In this document: positions 51,755 to 59,357 of the stretch, piece by piece
How the letters are laid out: every line of letters starts with the position of its first letter
Position numbering within the stretch: the first letter of the stretch is position 1
Assembly (NCBI GenBank): GCA_051155755.1
Contig: DAXETY010000035.1
Location: forward strand, 1-64,000
Direction of reading: 5' to 3'
Length of the DNA: 64,000 bases
Origin: DAXETY01 sp051155755
GTDB lineage: Bacteria > Desulfobacterota > Desulfobacteria > Desulfobacterales > SG8-13
The notes under the pieces: model-generated
What the model saw: only the letters and a program-made list of their open reading frames with translations
The model's database searches: none
Told to the model about the DNA's origin: nothing
Made by a program: the position numbers and the translations under genes

Positions 51755-53173
51755 CTAGAACAGACTCTCAGTGGCGGCCAGCGCCAAATCGAACAGCCCG
51801 GTCGGATACATGCCGGCGGCCACCATCACCAGTACCAGGGCGATGGTCAGCAGTTTCAGCGGGGCCGGCACGATAAGTGATGGGGTCGGCGATGCCGGTT
51901 CCATCAGATAGGCCGCTTTGACGGCCATAATGTAATAATATAGCGAGATCACCACGTTGATCATGGCGATCAGCACCAGAAGAAACAGCCCCTGTTTCAT
52001 GGCGGCGGTGAACACCAGCAGTTTGGCGGTGAATCCGATCGTGGGAGGGATGCCCGCCAGGCCGAACAGCGACAGCATCAGGGCCATGGCCAGCAGCGGA
52101 GAGTTCCGGTGCAGGCCGGCCAGTTCCGAAATCTGGAGGTTGCGGCCATCGTCCGCGACCGTGGCCAGCACCAGGAAGACAGTGAACTTCATCAGCAGGA
52201 TCGAAAGGGCATAGAACATGGCAGCGGCGTAGCCGGTTGAATTCATGCTCAGGATGCCGACCAGCACGTATCCCGCGTGCGCGATGCTGGAGTAAGCCAG
52301 CATGCGTTTGAAGTCCTTTTGCACGATGGCCACCAGGTTTCCCACGGTCATGGACAGCACCGCCATCACGACCAGTGCATCGACCAGGTAAGCGCTGCCG
52401 CCGCCGCTCAAAGATACGATGCGCACCAGGATCGCCACCGCCCCCACCTTGGACGCCGTGGCGATAAAGGCAGCCGCCTCATTGGCGGCTCCCTGGTACA
52501 CGTCCGGTGCCCAGAAGTGAAACGGAAAGACGGCCAGTTTGAAAAAAAATCCGCCCAGGGTCAGCATCAGTCCGACGAGCACGATCGGATTGTCGATCAC
52601 CTCGGGCAAAACGGCCGCGATGGTCTCGAGGTACATGGCCTGTATGCTGCCATACAGCAGGGCGATGCCCAGCAGCATCACGGCGGAGGCCGACACACCC
52701 ACCAGAAAATACTTGATGCCGGCTTCCACGGCCACCGCGCGCTCGCGCCGCAGGGAGACCAGTACGTAGAGGCTGTAGCTGGAAAGCTCCAGGGCGACGT
52801 AAACGGTGAGCAGGTGAACGCTGCTCACCAGCAGCATCATGGCCAGGGTGGCGGTCATCATCAGCAGGTAGAATTCGGCGTGGCGCCGGTCTGCCACGCC
52901 GGCGAGATTCCCGCACAGGCAGATTACCAGAAACAATCCCATGAACAGCATCACCTTGAATACCTGGGAATACAGGTCCACCCGGTAGGTGCCGGCAAAC
53001 AACAGCCCCTCGGCCCGAACGGCCGCCAGACTGACCAGCAGGCCCAGCGCCGCCATTGCCAGCGCCGCCCCGAAAAAGCCGCGCGCCGATATCTTCGGCA
53101 GCACGGCGAGCATCAGCAATACAACCGTGGCACCGAAGGCAAAGAGTTCGGGAGCGAAGTGCATCCAGTTCAT
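51755..53173 (-). CDS. nuoN: NADH-quinone oxidoreductase subunit N
   Basis: 472-residue antiporter-like proton-pumping subunit of complex I, with about 14 membrane helices. Typical blocks are ELSSYSLYVLVSLRRERA with the conserved glutamate of helix 5, KYFLVGVSASAVMLLGIALLYG with the lysine of helix 7, FPFHFWAPDVYQGA, and AYSSIAHAGYVLVG. The start overlaps the nuoM stop. It is the last gene of the nuo operon here. The length matches E. coli NuoN. Confidence 0.95.
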   Translation of the reverse strand: MNWMHFAPELFAFGATVVLLMLAVLPKISARGFFGAALAMAALGLLVSLAAVRAEGLLFAGTYRVDLYSQVFKVMLFMGLFLVICLCGNLAGVADRRHAEFYLLMMTATLAMMLLVSSVHLLTVYVALELSSYSLYVLVSLRRERAVAVEAGIKYFLVGVSASAVMLLGIALLYGSIQAMYLETIAAVLPEVIDNPIVLVGLMLTLGGFFFKLAVFPFHFWAPDVYQGAANEAAAFIATASKVGAVAILVRIVSLSGGGSAYLVDALVVMAVLSMTVGNLVAIVQKDFKRMLAYSSIAHAGYVLVGILSMNSTGYAAAMFYALSILLMKFTVFLVLATVADDGRNLQISELAGLHRNSPLLAMALMLSLFGLAGIPPTIGFTAKLLVFTAAMKQGLFLLVLIAMINVVISLYYYIMAVKAAYLMEPASPTPSLIVPAPLKLLTIALVLVMVAAGMYPTGLFDLALAATESLF

Positions 53174-54651
53174 CGCGTCAATCCGTTCATAAATGGGATG
53201 GAGGCGCTTTCAATCATGTCGAATAACAGGGAAGGAAAAATGCCGAACAGCACGATGACGGCCGCCAGGATCATTCGCGGTATCCCCAGGCCGAAGGGTA
53301 CGTCCGTCAGGTGCGCGAAGGACTCGTTCGTCGGGCCGTAAAACGCTTTTTGCACAACGCGCAGAATGAACAGCGCACTGATCGCCAGGGCGGCCACGGC
53401 GAATGCGCCGGCCAACGGATAGACCTGGAAGGAAGAGATAAACACGACCAGTTCGCCCCAGAAACTGGCCAGGCAGGGGACACCGATGCCGGCCAGGGCC
53501 GCCAGAATGAAATAACCCGAAGCCACGGGCATGACACGGCTCAATCCGCCGAGTGCTTCGAGCGAGCGGGTGTGGGTTCGGTCGTAGATGTAGCCGACCG
53601 CGGAAAAGAGCAGGGCGGTCATGATTCCGTGGGCAAACATCTGGTATACGGCGCCGTTGAGGCCGTCCAGGGTCACGGTGGACAGGCCCAGGCCGACGAT
53701 ACCCATGTGGGAGACACTCGAGTAACCGATGACGTATTTTAAATCCGTCTGGCTCAGGCCCACCAGCGCCCCGTAAACGATCCCCACCGTGGCCAGCACC
53801 GCCATAAGTTCAGCCCAGTGCTGCCATCCCTGGGGGCACAGAAATATGCCCACGCGCAGCACGCCGAAAGCGCCGATCTTCATCAGAACCCCGGCGTGGA
53901 TCATGCTGACCGCCGTGGGTGCCGCAACATGACCGTCCGGTGACCAGGTATGCAGGGGCCAGACCCCGGCCAGAATGCCGAAACCGATGAAAAGCAGCAG
54001 AAATGCGAACTTCTGATCGAAGGGACCGAAGGTGCCCGGCTGCATCAGCCGCACCACGTCGAAGGTGTTCAGGCCGGATTGTACGAACAAGTAGACGATG
54101 GCCGGCAGGATCAGTGCACTGCCGGCCAGCAGCATCAGCGTCAGCTTCAGGGCACCGTATTCCTTGTTGGTGCTTCCCCATACCGCAATGAGCAGGTACA
54201 TGGGAAACAGGGAGACATCGAACCAGATGAAAATAAAAAACAAATCGAAACTCATGAACAGGCCGAAAACCCCGGCCACCAGCAGAAATGTCAGCGCGAA
54301 GAATTCCTTGACCCTTGTCTGAAGCTCCCACATGGTCAGCACGCCGGTGAAAAACACGATCCCGGTGAGCAGCAGCATGGGCAGGTTGAATCCGTCGGCG
54401 GCATTGAAGTACTGGATGCCCAGGGCCGGCATCCAGGAGACCTTTTCCACGAATTGCAGGCCGCCCCGGCCCTGGTCATAGGCTGCAAACAGGTAGACGG
54501 AGAGCACCAGGGTCATGCCGGAAAAAACCGCACTGATCCACTTGATCAACACGATGCGATCCCGGGGGGTGAACAGAATCACCAGCAATCCGACCACGCA
54601 GCTCAGCAGCAGCGCGGACAGATACGGAAAATCGGCAGTGGATACCGGCAT
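53170..54651 (-). CDS. nuoM: NADH-quinone oxidoreductase subunit M
   Basis: 493-residue antiporter-like subunit with about 14 helices. Key motifs are FIWFDVSLFPMYLLIAVWG (usually FxWEx; here Asp replaces the common Glu), KLTLMLLAGSALILP, WPLHTWSPDGHVAAPTAVSMIHAGVLMKIGAFG and IGYSSVSHMGIVGLG. A GGAGAAGG precedes the ATG at 54651, which is preferred to the longer frame. nuoL ends 23 bp upstream and nuoN overlaps downstream. The W-F-D replacement may only shift the acidic residue by side-chain length. Confidence 0.94.
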   Translation of the reverse strand: MPVSTADFPYLSALLLSCVVGLLVILFTPRDRIVLIKWISAVFSGMTLVLSVYLFAAYDQGRGGLQFVEKVSWMPALGIQYFNAADGFNLPMLLLTGIVFFTGVLTMWELQTRVKEFFALTFLLVAGVFGLFMSFDLFFIFIWFDVSLFPMYLLIAVWGSTNKEYGALKLTLMLLAGSALILPAIVYLFVQSGLNTFDVVRLMQPGTFGPFDQKFAFLLLFIGFGILAGVWPLHTWSPDGHVAAPTAVSMIHAGVLMKIGAFGVLRVGIFLCPQGWQHWAELMAVLATVGIVYGALVGLSQTDLKYVIGYSSVSHMGIVGLGLSTVTLDGLNGAVYQMFAHGIMTALLFSAVGYIYDRTHTRSLEALGGLSRVMPVASGYFILAALAGIGVPCLASFWGELVVFISSFQVYPLAGAFAVAALAISALFILRVVQKAFYGPTNESFAHLTDVPFGLGIPRMILAAVIVLFGIFPSLLFDMIESASIPFMNGLTR

Positions 54652-54674
54652 CCGCCTTCTCCATTTCCTTCCAT

Positions 54675-56558
54675 TTAAAGATGCCAATAAAGCAGGTAGC
54701 CCCCCAGCAGCACCATGACCGCAAACAGCAGCAGCAGGCGGTACTGGATCATGGCGCCGTGCAGCAGCGAAAGCCGGCCGCCGCTTCTTACGGTTTCATG
54801 GCTGACGCCGTGGATGAAGCCGTCGATGCCCCTGCGGTCGCCGGCGGTGCAAAGGGCCGAAAAGCCCCGATACACCACCCGGTCCAGCAGCAGGCGGTAG
54901 AGGTGGTCCAGATACCAGCGCTGGGCAAAAAACGAGCTCAGGGCCGGCAGCCGTTCCACGAAGCCGACCTGTCTTGCGCCTTTGCGGCCGAACTCCAGCC
55001 ACGCCAGCCCCACGGCTGCGGCGGCCAACACCAGCGCGGCAATCAGTATGCCGGTATGATGGCCGATTTGTCCAAATGCCGGATCGTCGGCGAAAAAACC
55101 TTCCAACGGCGCCTGCAGAAACCCCAGCACCAGCGTGACGGCCGTCAGGATCAGCAGTACGGCACCCATGATCCGATCGCCGTAGGCGTTGCGGGCGTCC
55201 GCACCGGTGTGATCCGGATGCGCGGCCTTCGATTTTGGAAACAGGATCACAAAGATCAATCGAAAGGTATAATAGGCCGTTAAAAACACACCGGTCAGGG
55301 CCAGTAGCAACCAGACCGGATTGTCCAGCTCGGCCAGGCTCACCATGATCAGCTCTTTGCTGAAAAAACCCGACAGCGGTGGAATGCCGGCCAAAGCCGC
55401 CCCGCCGACGATCATGCCGATCATGGGGAGCTTCAGCCCGCGGCCCCCGGCCTGTCCGATCCGGAACATGTCGTTGGTCTCGAGATGGTGGATCAGCACC
55501 CCGGAGCACAGGAACAGCAGGGCCTTGAATCCGGCATGGGTGGTCAGGTGAAAGACGCCGGCAAAATATCCGCCGGCCGCAAGGCCCATGATCATGTAGC
55601 CGAGCTGGCTGATGGTGGAGTAAGCCCACACGCGTTTGATGTCGCGGCTGACCATGGCCATGGTGGACGCCGCCAGCATGCTGATGGTTCCGATGGCCAG
55701 AAACACGGCCATGGCGGTGCTCGAGTGGCTGAAAAACGGAAATATCCGGGCAAACAGGTAAACGCCGGCCGCCACCATGGTTGCCGAGTGCAGCAGGGCA
55801 CTGACCGGCGTGGGGCCTTCCATGGCATCCGGCAGCCAGGTGAGCAGCGGGAACTGGGCACTTTTGCCGACGATGCCGCCGAAAATCAACAGTGCTGCGG
55901 CGGTGAGAACGGCCGGGGGCATCTGTGCCGCCGCCGCGGGTTGATTCAGAGTTTCGATGTCGAGGCTGCTGCCGTGCATCAGCAGCAGAATCAGCCCCAG
56001 GAAGAAGGCCACGTCTCCGGTGCGGGTCATCACGAAGGCCTTTTTGCCGGCTTCGCTGGCACTGAATTTTTCGAACCAGAACCCGATCAGCAGGTAGGAG
56101 GCCAGCCCGACCAGCTCCCAGAAAATGTAGAGCTGCAGCAGATTGGGTGCGATTGTCAGGGAGGTCATGGCCCAGGCAAACAGGGACATGTAGGCGTAGT
56201 AACGGGCAAATCCGGGATCGCCGGCCATGTAGCCCAGGGAGTAGATCTGCACCAGAAAACAGATTCCCGCCACCGTCGTCAACATCAGCAGGCTGACCGG
56301 ATCGAGGAAATAGCCGAAGAGAATTTCGACATCGCCGGAAACCATCCAGCGAACCGCAAACCGGATCGGCGCCTCCAGGTGCCAGTGGCGCGCGAGCAGT
56401 CCCAGCGCACACAGCAGGGTTACCGAAACCGCGGCAATCGAAAGCCCGGCCGAAATGCGCGGGTGCCGCCGGGTGACCACCAGGATCAGAGCGAATACGG
56501 CCGCCGGCAGCTGCGTGCCCAGCAGGGTCAGGGCCGTGGTTGCGGTCGGATCGATCAT
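54675..56558 (-). CDS. nuoL: NADH-quinone oxidoreductase subunit L
   Basis: 627-residue antiporter-like subunit with about 16 membrane helices and the lateral helix at its C terminus. Conserved blocks are IFWELVGLASYLLIGFWF, GKSAQFPLLTWLPDAMEGPTPVSALLHSATMVAAGVYL, and AYSTISQLGYMIMGLAAGG. A hydrophilic loop (FPKSKAAHPDHTGADARN) connects to the lateral helix region. Its ATG overlaps the stop of a 39-residue ORF (ATGA), so initiation may depend on that leader. It is somewhat longer than E. coli NuoL (613). Confidence 0.96.
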   Translation of the reverse strand: MIDPTATTALTLLGTQLPAAVFALILVVTRRHPRISAGLSIAAVSVTLLCALGLLARHWHLEAPIRFAVRWMVSGDVEILFGYFLDPVSLLMLTTVAGICFLVQIYSLGYMAGDPGFARYYAYMSLFAWAMTSLTIAPNLLQLYIFWELVGLASYLLIGFWFEKFSASEAGKKAFVMTRTGDVAFFLGLILLLMHGSSLDIETLNQPAAAAQMPPAVLTAAALLIFGGIVGKSAQFPLLTWLPDAMEGPTPVSALLHSATMVAAGVYLFARIFPFFSHSSTAMAVFLAIGTISMLAASTMAMVSRDIKRVWAYSTISQLGYMIMGLAAGGYFAGVFHLTTHAGFKALLFLCSGVLIHHLETNDMFRIGQAGGRGLKLPMIGMIVGGAALAGIPPLSGFFSKELIMVSLAELDNPVWLLLALTGVFLTAYYTFRLIFVILFPKSKAAHPDHTGADARNAYGDRIMGAVLLILTAVTLVLGFLQAPLEGFFADDPAFGQIGHHTGILIAALVLAAAAVGLAWLEFGRKGARQVGFVERLPALSSFFAQRWYLDHLYRLLLDRVVYRGFSALCTAGDRRGIDGFIHGVSHETVRSGGRLSLLHGAMIQYRLLLLFAVMVLLGGYLLYWHL

Positions 56559-56674
56559 GACCGCCTCCAGAGCGGACCATCGTTCCGATGGTATCGATAC
56601 CTCGCGCGGCTGCCTTTTTGCGCAACGGTTTCCGGGCGGCGGGTTTTGATCATCGGCTCCAGTTGCGGATTCAT
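56555..56674 (-). CDS. 39-residue leader ORF coupled to nuoL
   Basis: Small basic predicted peptide (MNPQLEPMIKTRRPETV at its start, arginine-rich tail). GGGAG lies about ten bases before the ATG and the TGA overlaps the nuoL start as ATGA. It occupies the unusual 196-bp spacer between nuoK and nuoL. No family is recognised, and the composition is as expected for random GC-rich DNA. Its value may lie in translational coupling rather than the peptide itself. Confidence 0.35.
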   Translation of the reverse strand: MNPQLEPMIKTRRPETVAQKGSRARYRYHRNDGPLWRRS

Positions 56675-56754
56675 GTTCTTGTCGCTCCCGGGTTTATCGG
56701 TCAGGGCGAAACGGTTTCCCGTCGCCGGCCCTGCAAAAACCAACGGTTGGCGGT

Positions 56755-57060
56755 TTATTTGAGCAGTTGATAGCGGTCCGGATCCACCGATTCCGTTCGC
56801 CGGTAGGCGCAAACGATCAGGGCCAGACCGACGGAAACCTCGGCGGCGGCCACCGCCAGGATAAACAGTACGAACGCCTGGCCTTCCATGTCCTGCCAGC
56901 GCAGGGAAGCGCCCACAAACGCAACGGTGGCCGCGTTCAGCATGATTTCCACCCCCAGCAGCATCATGATCAGATTTCTTCTTACCACCGTGCACAAAAG
57001 GCCCAGCCCAAACAGCAGCCCGGCCAACACCCAAACGTGACTGTAGGGAACGATTGTCAT
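56755..57060 (-). CDS. nuoK: NADH-quinone oxidoreductase subunit K
   Basis: 101-residue three-helix membrane subunit, homolog of MrpC/ND4L. The two membrane glutamates of the family are visible in MMLLGVEIMLNAAT (about residue 36) and in AAAEVSVGLALIV (about residue 72). These form part of the proton path next to NuoJ. Its start overlaps the nuoJ stop. Downstream lies a 196-bp spacer with a small ORF before nuoL. Confidence 0.95.
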   Translation of the reverse strand: MTIVPYSHVWVLAGLLFGLGLLCTVVRRNLIMMLLGVEIMLNAATVAFVGASLRWQDMEGQAFVLFILAVAAAEVSVGLALIVCAYRRTESVDPDRYQLLK

Positions 57061-57581
57061 GGGTTGTCGCTCTTTTCATCCGGGTCTTGTCGAAAAGTTT
57101 TGCCGAGATGCAGGGCGCCGATCAATGCCACCAGCAACAGCAACGAGACGATTTCGATCGCCAGCCAATGCCGTTCGAACACGAAGGCGCCAAAACGGCC
57201 GGGGGAAGCCATGGCGGCCTGCAGCGTCCCGGCTCCCTGCGGTTCGGAAACCAGCAGCAGCCCGCCGACCGCCAGATAAATCAGCCCGATGACCATCGCC
57301 GGAATCCACTGACCGGGCGGAGACAGACGCTCTTTGATGCTTTCCACCCGCAGCATCATGATGATGAACAAAAACAGCACCATGATGGCGCCGGCGTAGA
57401 TAATCACCTCCAGGGCGGCCAGCAGCGGGGCGCCGAACAGATAAAACAAAAGTGCGGTGCCGAAAAAAGAAAACACCAGGTACACGACGGCGTGTACCAG
57501 GTTGCGCCGGGTGACCGCCATGGCGGTGGCCGCCAGGATCACCGCCGCCAGGATGTAAAACAGAGCCCCGAAAAGTGTCAT
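57057..57581 (-). CDS. nuoJ: NADH-quinone oxidoreductase subunit J
   Basis: 174-residue membrane subunit with about five helices. The conserved segment VIIYAGAIMVLFLFIIMML at about residues 57-77 (helix 3, the pi-bulge region linked to quinone-site gating) identifies it. The first helices read FYILAAVILAATAMAVT and NLVHAVVYLVFSFFGTALLF. AAGGAC precedes the ATG. An AT-rich repeat copy lies just upstream, in the 104-bp gap to nuoI. Confidence 0.94.
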   Translation of the reverse strand: MTLFGALFYILAAVILAATAMAVTRRNLVHAVVYLVFSFFGTALLFYLFGAPLLAALEVIIYAGAIMVLFLFIIMMLRVESIKERLSPPGQWIPAMVIGLIYLAVGGLLLVSEPQGAGTLQAAMASPGRFGAFVFERHWLAIEIVSLLLLVALIGALHLGKTFRQDPDEKSDNP

Positions 57582-57608
57582 GGCAGGTCCTTATGGAAGC
57601 CTTTCTTC

Positions 57609-57665
57609 GACCTAAAATGAGCGTTTCAAATTTTCAAAATGCAGATTTTTTATTTTATTCAAAGG
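57609..57665. repeat. AT-rich element, half copy (family B)
   Basis: About 55 bp almost identical to the left half of the element at 33070, from CCTAAAATGAGCGTTTCAAA through GATTTTTTATTTTATT. The right inverted-repeat arm is missing. It lies inside the nuo operon, between nuoI and nuoJ. Confidence 0.85.
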
Positions 57666-57685
57666 ATTTCAGTCTATCCAACCGG

Positions 57686-58234
57686 TCACGGCATGTTCGA
57701 TTTCACGTTCACCGGCTTGGCCTCCTGGACATGTTCGCCCTTGCCGCCCACCTCGGTGGCCACGCCGGCATAACGGTAAAAATTGTAGTCGGGGTCCTTG
57801 CCCGGGTGATCCACCAGCAAGTCTCCCTTTTCGGCCACCATTTTGAGAATGTCGCGTTCACAGTGCTCGAAGTCCGGCGTCAGCTGGATGGCCGAAGTCG
57901 GGCAGGCCTCCTCGCACAGACCGCAGTAAATGCAGCGCGCAAGATTGATTCGAAACCAAGCCGCATACCGGCGGCCGCCGTCTCCCTCGGCCGATTGCAT
58001 GGAGATGCAACTGACGGGGCAGGCCGCCGAGCACAGATAGCAGGCCACGCAGCGCTCGCCGCCGTCCGGATCGCGTGTCAGAATGATGCGCGCCCGGCTG
58101 CGCGCCGGCAGTTCCCGTTTCACCTCCGGGTACTGCTCGGTAATCGGTTTGCGGAACAGGTGTTTGAAAGTGGTGGCAAACCCGCTTGCCAGACCCATCG
58201 CTCCTTCCCAGAATTGCCGTACCAAATTGATCAC
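57686..58234 (-). CDS. nuoI: NADH-quinone oxidoreductase subunit I
   Basis: 182-residue ferredoxin-like subunit carrying clusters N6a and N6b. Two eight-residue-spaced motifs are intact: CVACYLCSAACPVSC and CIYCGLCEEACPTSAI. The N-terminal helix region reads FWEGAMGLASGFATTFKHLFRKPIT, as usual. The start is taken as GTG 58234 because homologs begin there, but the nearby AAAGG is too close; a TTG nine bases further in (with AGGGTGA) is an alternative. Spacers on both sides contain dispersed repeats (families B and C). Confidence 0.94.
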   Translation of the reverse strand: MINLVRQFWEGAMGLASGFATTFKHLFRKPITEQYPEVKRELPARSRARIILTRDPDGGERCVACYLCSAACPVSCISMQSAEGDGGRRYAAWFRINLARCIYCGLCEEACPTSAIQLTPDFEHCERDILKMVAEKGDLLVDHPGKDPDYNFYRYAGVATEVGGKGEHVQEAKPVNVKSNMP

Positions 58235-58288
58235 CCTTTCATTTGTCGATCCGCGCCCGTGAAAAGCTTTTTGCAAGCGCTCGGGTTC

Positions 58289-58372
58289 CTTCCTTGTATC
58301 TTTTTAGCCTGTGCAACACAAAGTCCGTTGCACCGGGGCGGCAACCTCGACAATCGCTCAATTTCGGTCACA
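58289..58372. repeat. 80-bp structured repeat, copy 2 (family C)
   Basis: Second copy of the element at 20141, same orientation. Here the GTGCAAC/GTTGCAC arms pair perfectly around ACAAAGTCC, and CACCGGGGCGGCAACC is unchanged. It fills the spacer between nuoI and nuoH and ends at the nuoH stop codon. Confidence 0.8.
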
Positions 58373-59357
58373 ATAACATGACAGCCCCCGTAACCACGAT
58401 ATTCACCAGCGCCAGCGGGATCAGCACCTTCCATCCCAGGCTCATCAGCTGGTCGTAGCGCAACCGGGGCAGGGTGCCGCGAATCCAGACCATCACCAGT
58501 GCCACGGCGACCACTTTGACCAGCAGCCAAACGGGTCCCGGCAGCAGCGGACCGCGCCATCCCCCCAGGAAAAACACCGCCACCAGGGCGCCGAGCACTT
58601 GCATGTGCACGTACTCTCCCAGGAAAAACAGCCCGAAACGCATGCCGCTGTATTCCATGTGGAAGCCGGCCCCGAGTTCGTTTTCCGCCTCGGGCAGATC
58701 GAAGGGGATGCGTTTGCTCTCGGCCAGCGCGGCAATGAAAAAAAGGGCGAAAGACACCGGCTGCACCAGTACAAATGGATACCGGGCCTGGGCATCGACG
58801 ATGTCGACCAGGCTGAAAGAACGGGCCAGCATGACCACCGGCACCAGTGACAGGCCCAGTGCCAGCTCGTAGCTGATCATCTGGGCCGCGCCGCGAATTC
58901 CTCCCAACAGGCTGTACTTGGAGTTCGAGGCCCACCCCCCCAGCGCCACACCGTAAACACCCAGCGACGAAAGCGCGAAAATCAGCAACAGCCCGATGTT
59001 GACGTCTCCGATGACCATGGGGATCTCCCGTTCCCAAAGAACCAGCCGGTCACCGAACGGCACCACCCCGAACATCATCAAGGCCGTGGCCGCCACCACT
59101 GCCGGCGCCAGGAGAAAAATCGTCCGGTCGGCACCCGCCGGCACCGTGTCCTCCTTGGTCAGCAGTTTGATCGCATCGGCAATCGGTTGCAGCAGACCGT
59201 AGCGGCCGGCCCGGTTGGGGCCGTAGCGGATTTGCAGCCTTGCCAGGAGTTTGCGCTCCACCCACACCAGGTAGGCGGCCACCAGCAGCAGGCAGCCCAG
59301 CACAACGGCCAGCTTCACGGCCAGCAAGACCAGACCGGCGAACCAGGAAAGCGTCAT
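58368..59357 (-). CDS. nuoH: NADH-quinone oxidoreductase subunit H
   Basis: 329-residue membrane subunit forming most of the quinone chamber, with about eight helices. Conserved blocks are YLVWVERKLLARLQIRYGPNRAG, LLQPIADAIKLLTKED, ALAESKRIPFDLPEAENEL with the quinone-site acidic loop, and FLGEYVHMQVLGAL. GGAGGAGCG precedes the ATG, which overlaps the nuoG stop. The C terminus abuts a family C repeat. Confidence 0.96.
   Translation of the reverse strand: MTLSWFAGLVLLAVKLAVVLGCLLLVAAYLVWVERKLLARLQIRYGPNRAGRYGLLQPIADAIKLLTKEDTVPAGADRTIFLLAPAVVAATALMMFGVVPFGDRLVLWEREIPMVIGDVNIGLLLIFALSSLGVYGVALGGWASNSKYSLLGGIRGAAQMISYELALGLSLVPVVMLARSFSLVDIVDAQARYPFVLVQPVSFALFFIAALAESKRIPFDLPEAENELGAGFHMEYSGMRFGLFFLGEYVHMQVLGALVAVFFLGGWRGPLLPGPVWLLVKVVAVALVMVWIRGTLPRLRYDQLMSLGWKVLIPLALVNIVVTGAVMLL

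Noticed and set aside
54796..56625. 609-codon minus-strand ORF in a second frame over nuoL
   Set aside because: Arg/Gly/His-rich translation without hydrophobic pattern; nuoL in the other frame is unmistakable.
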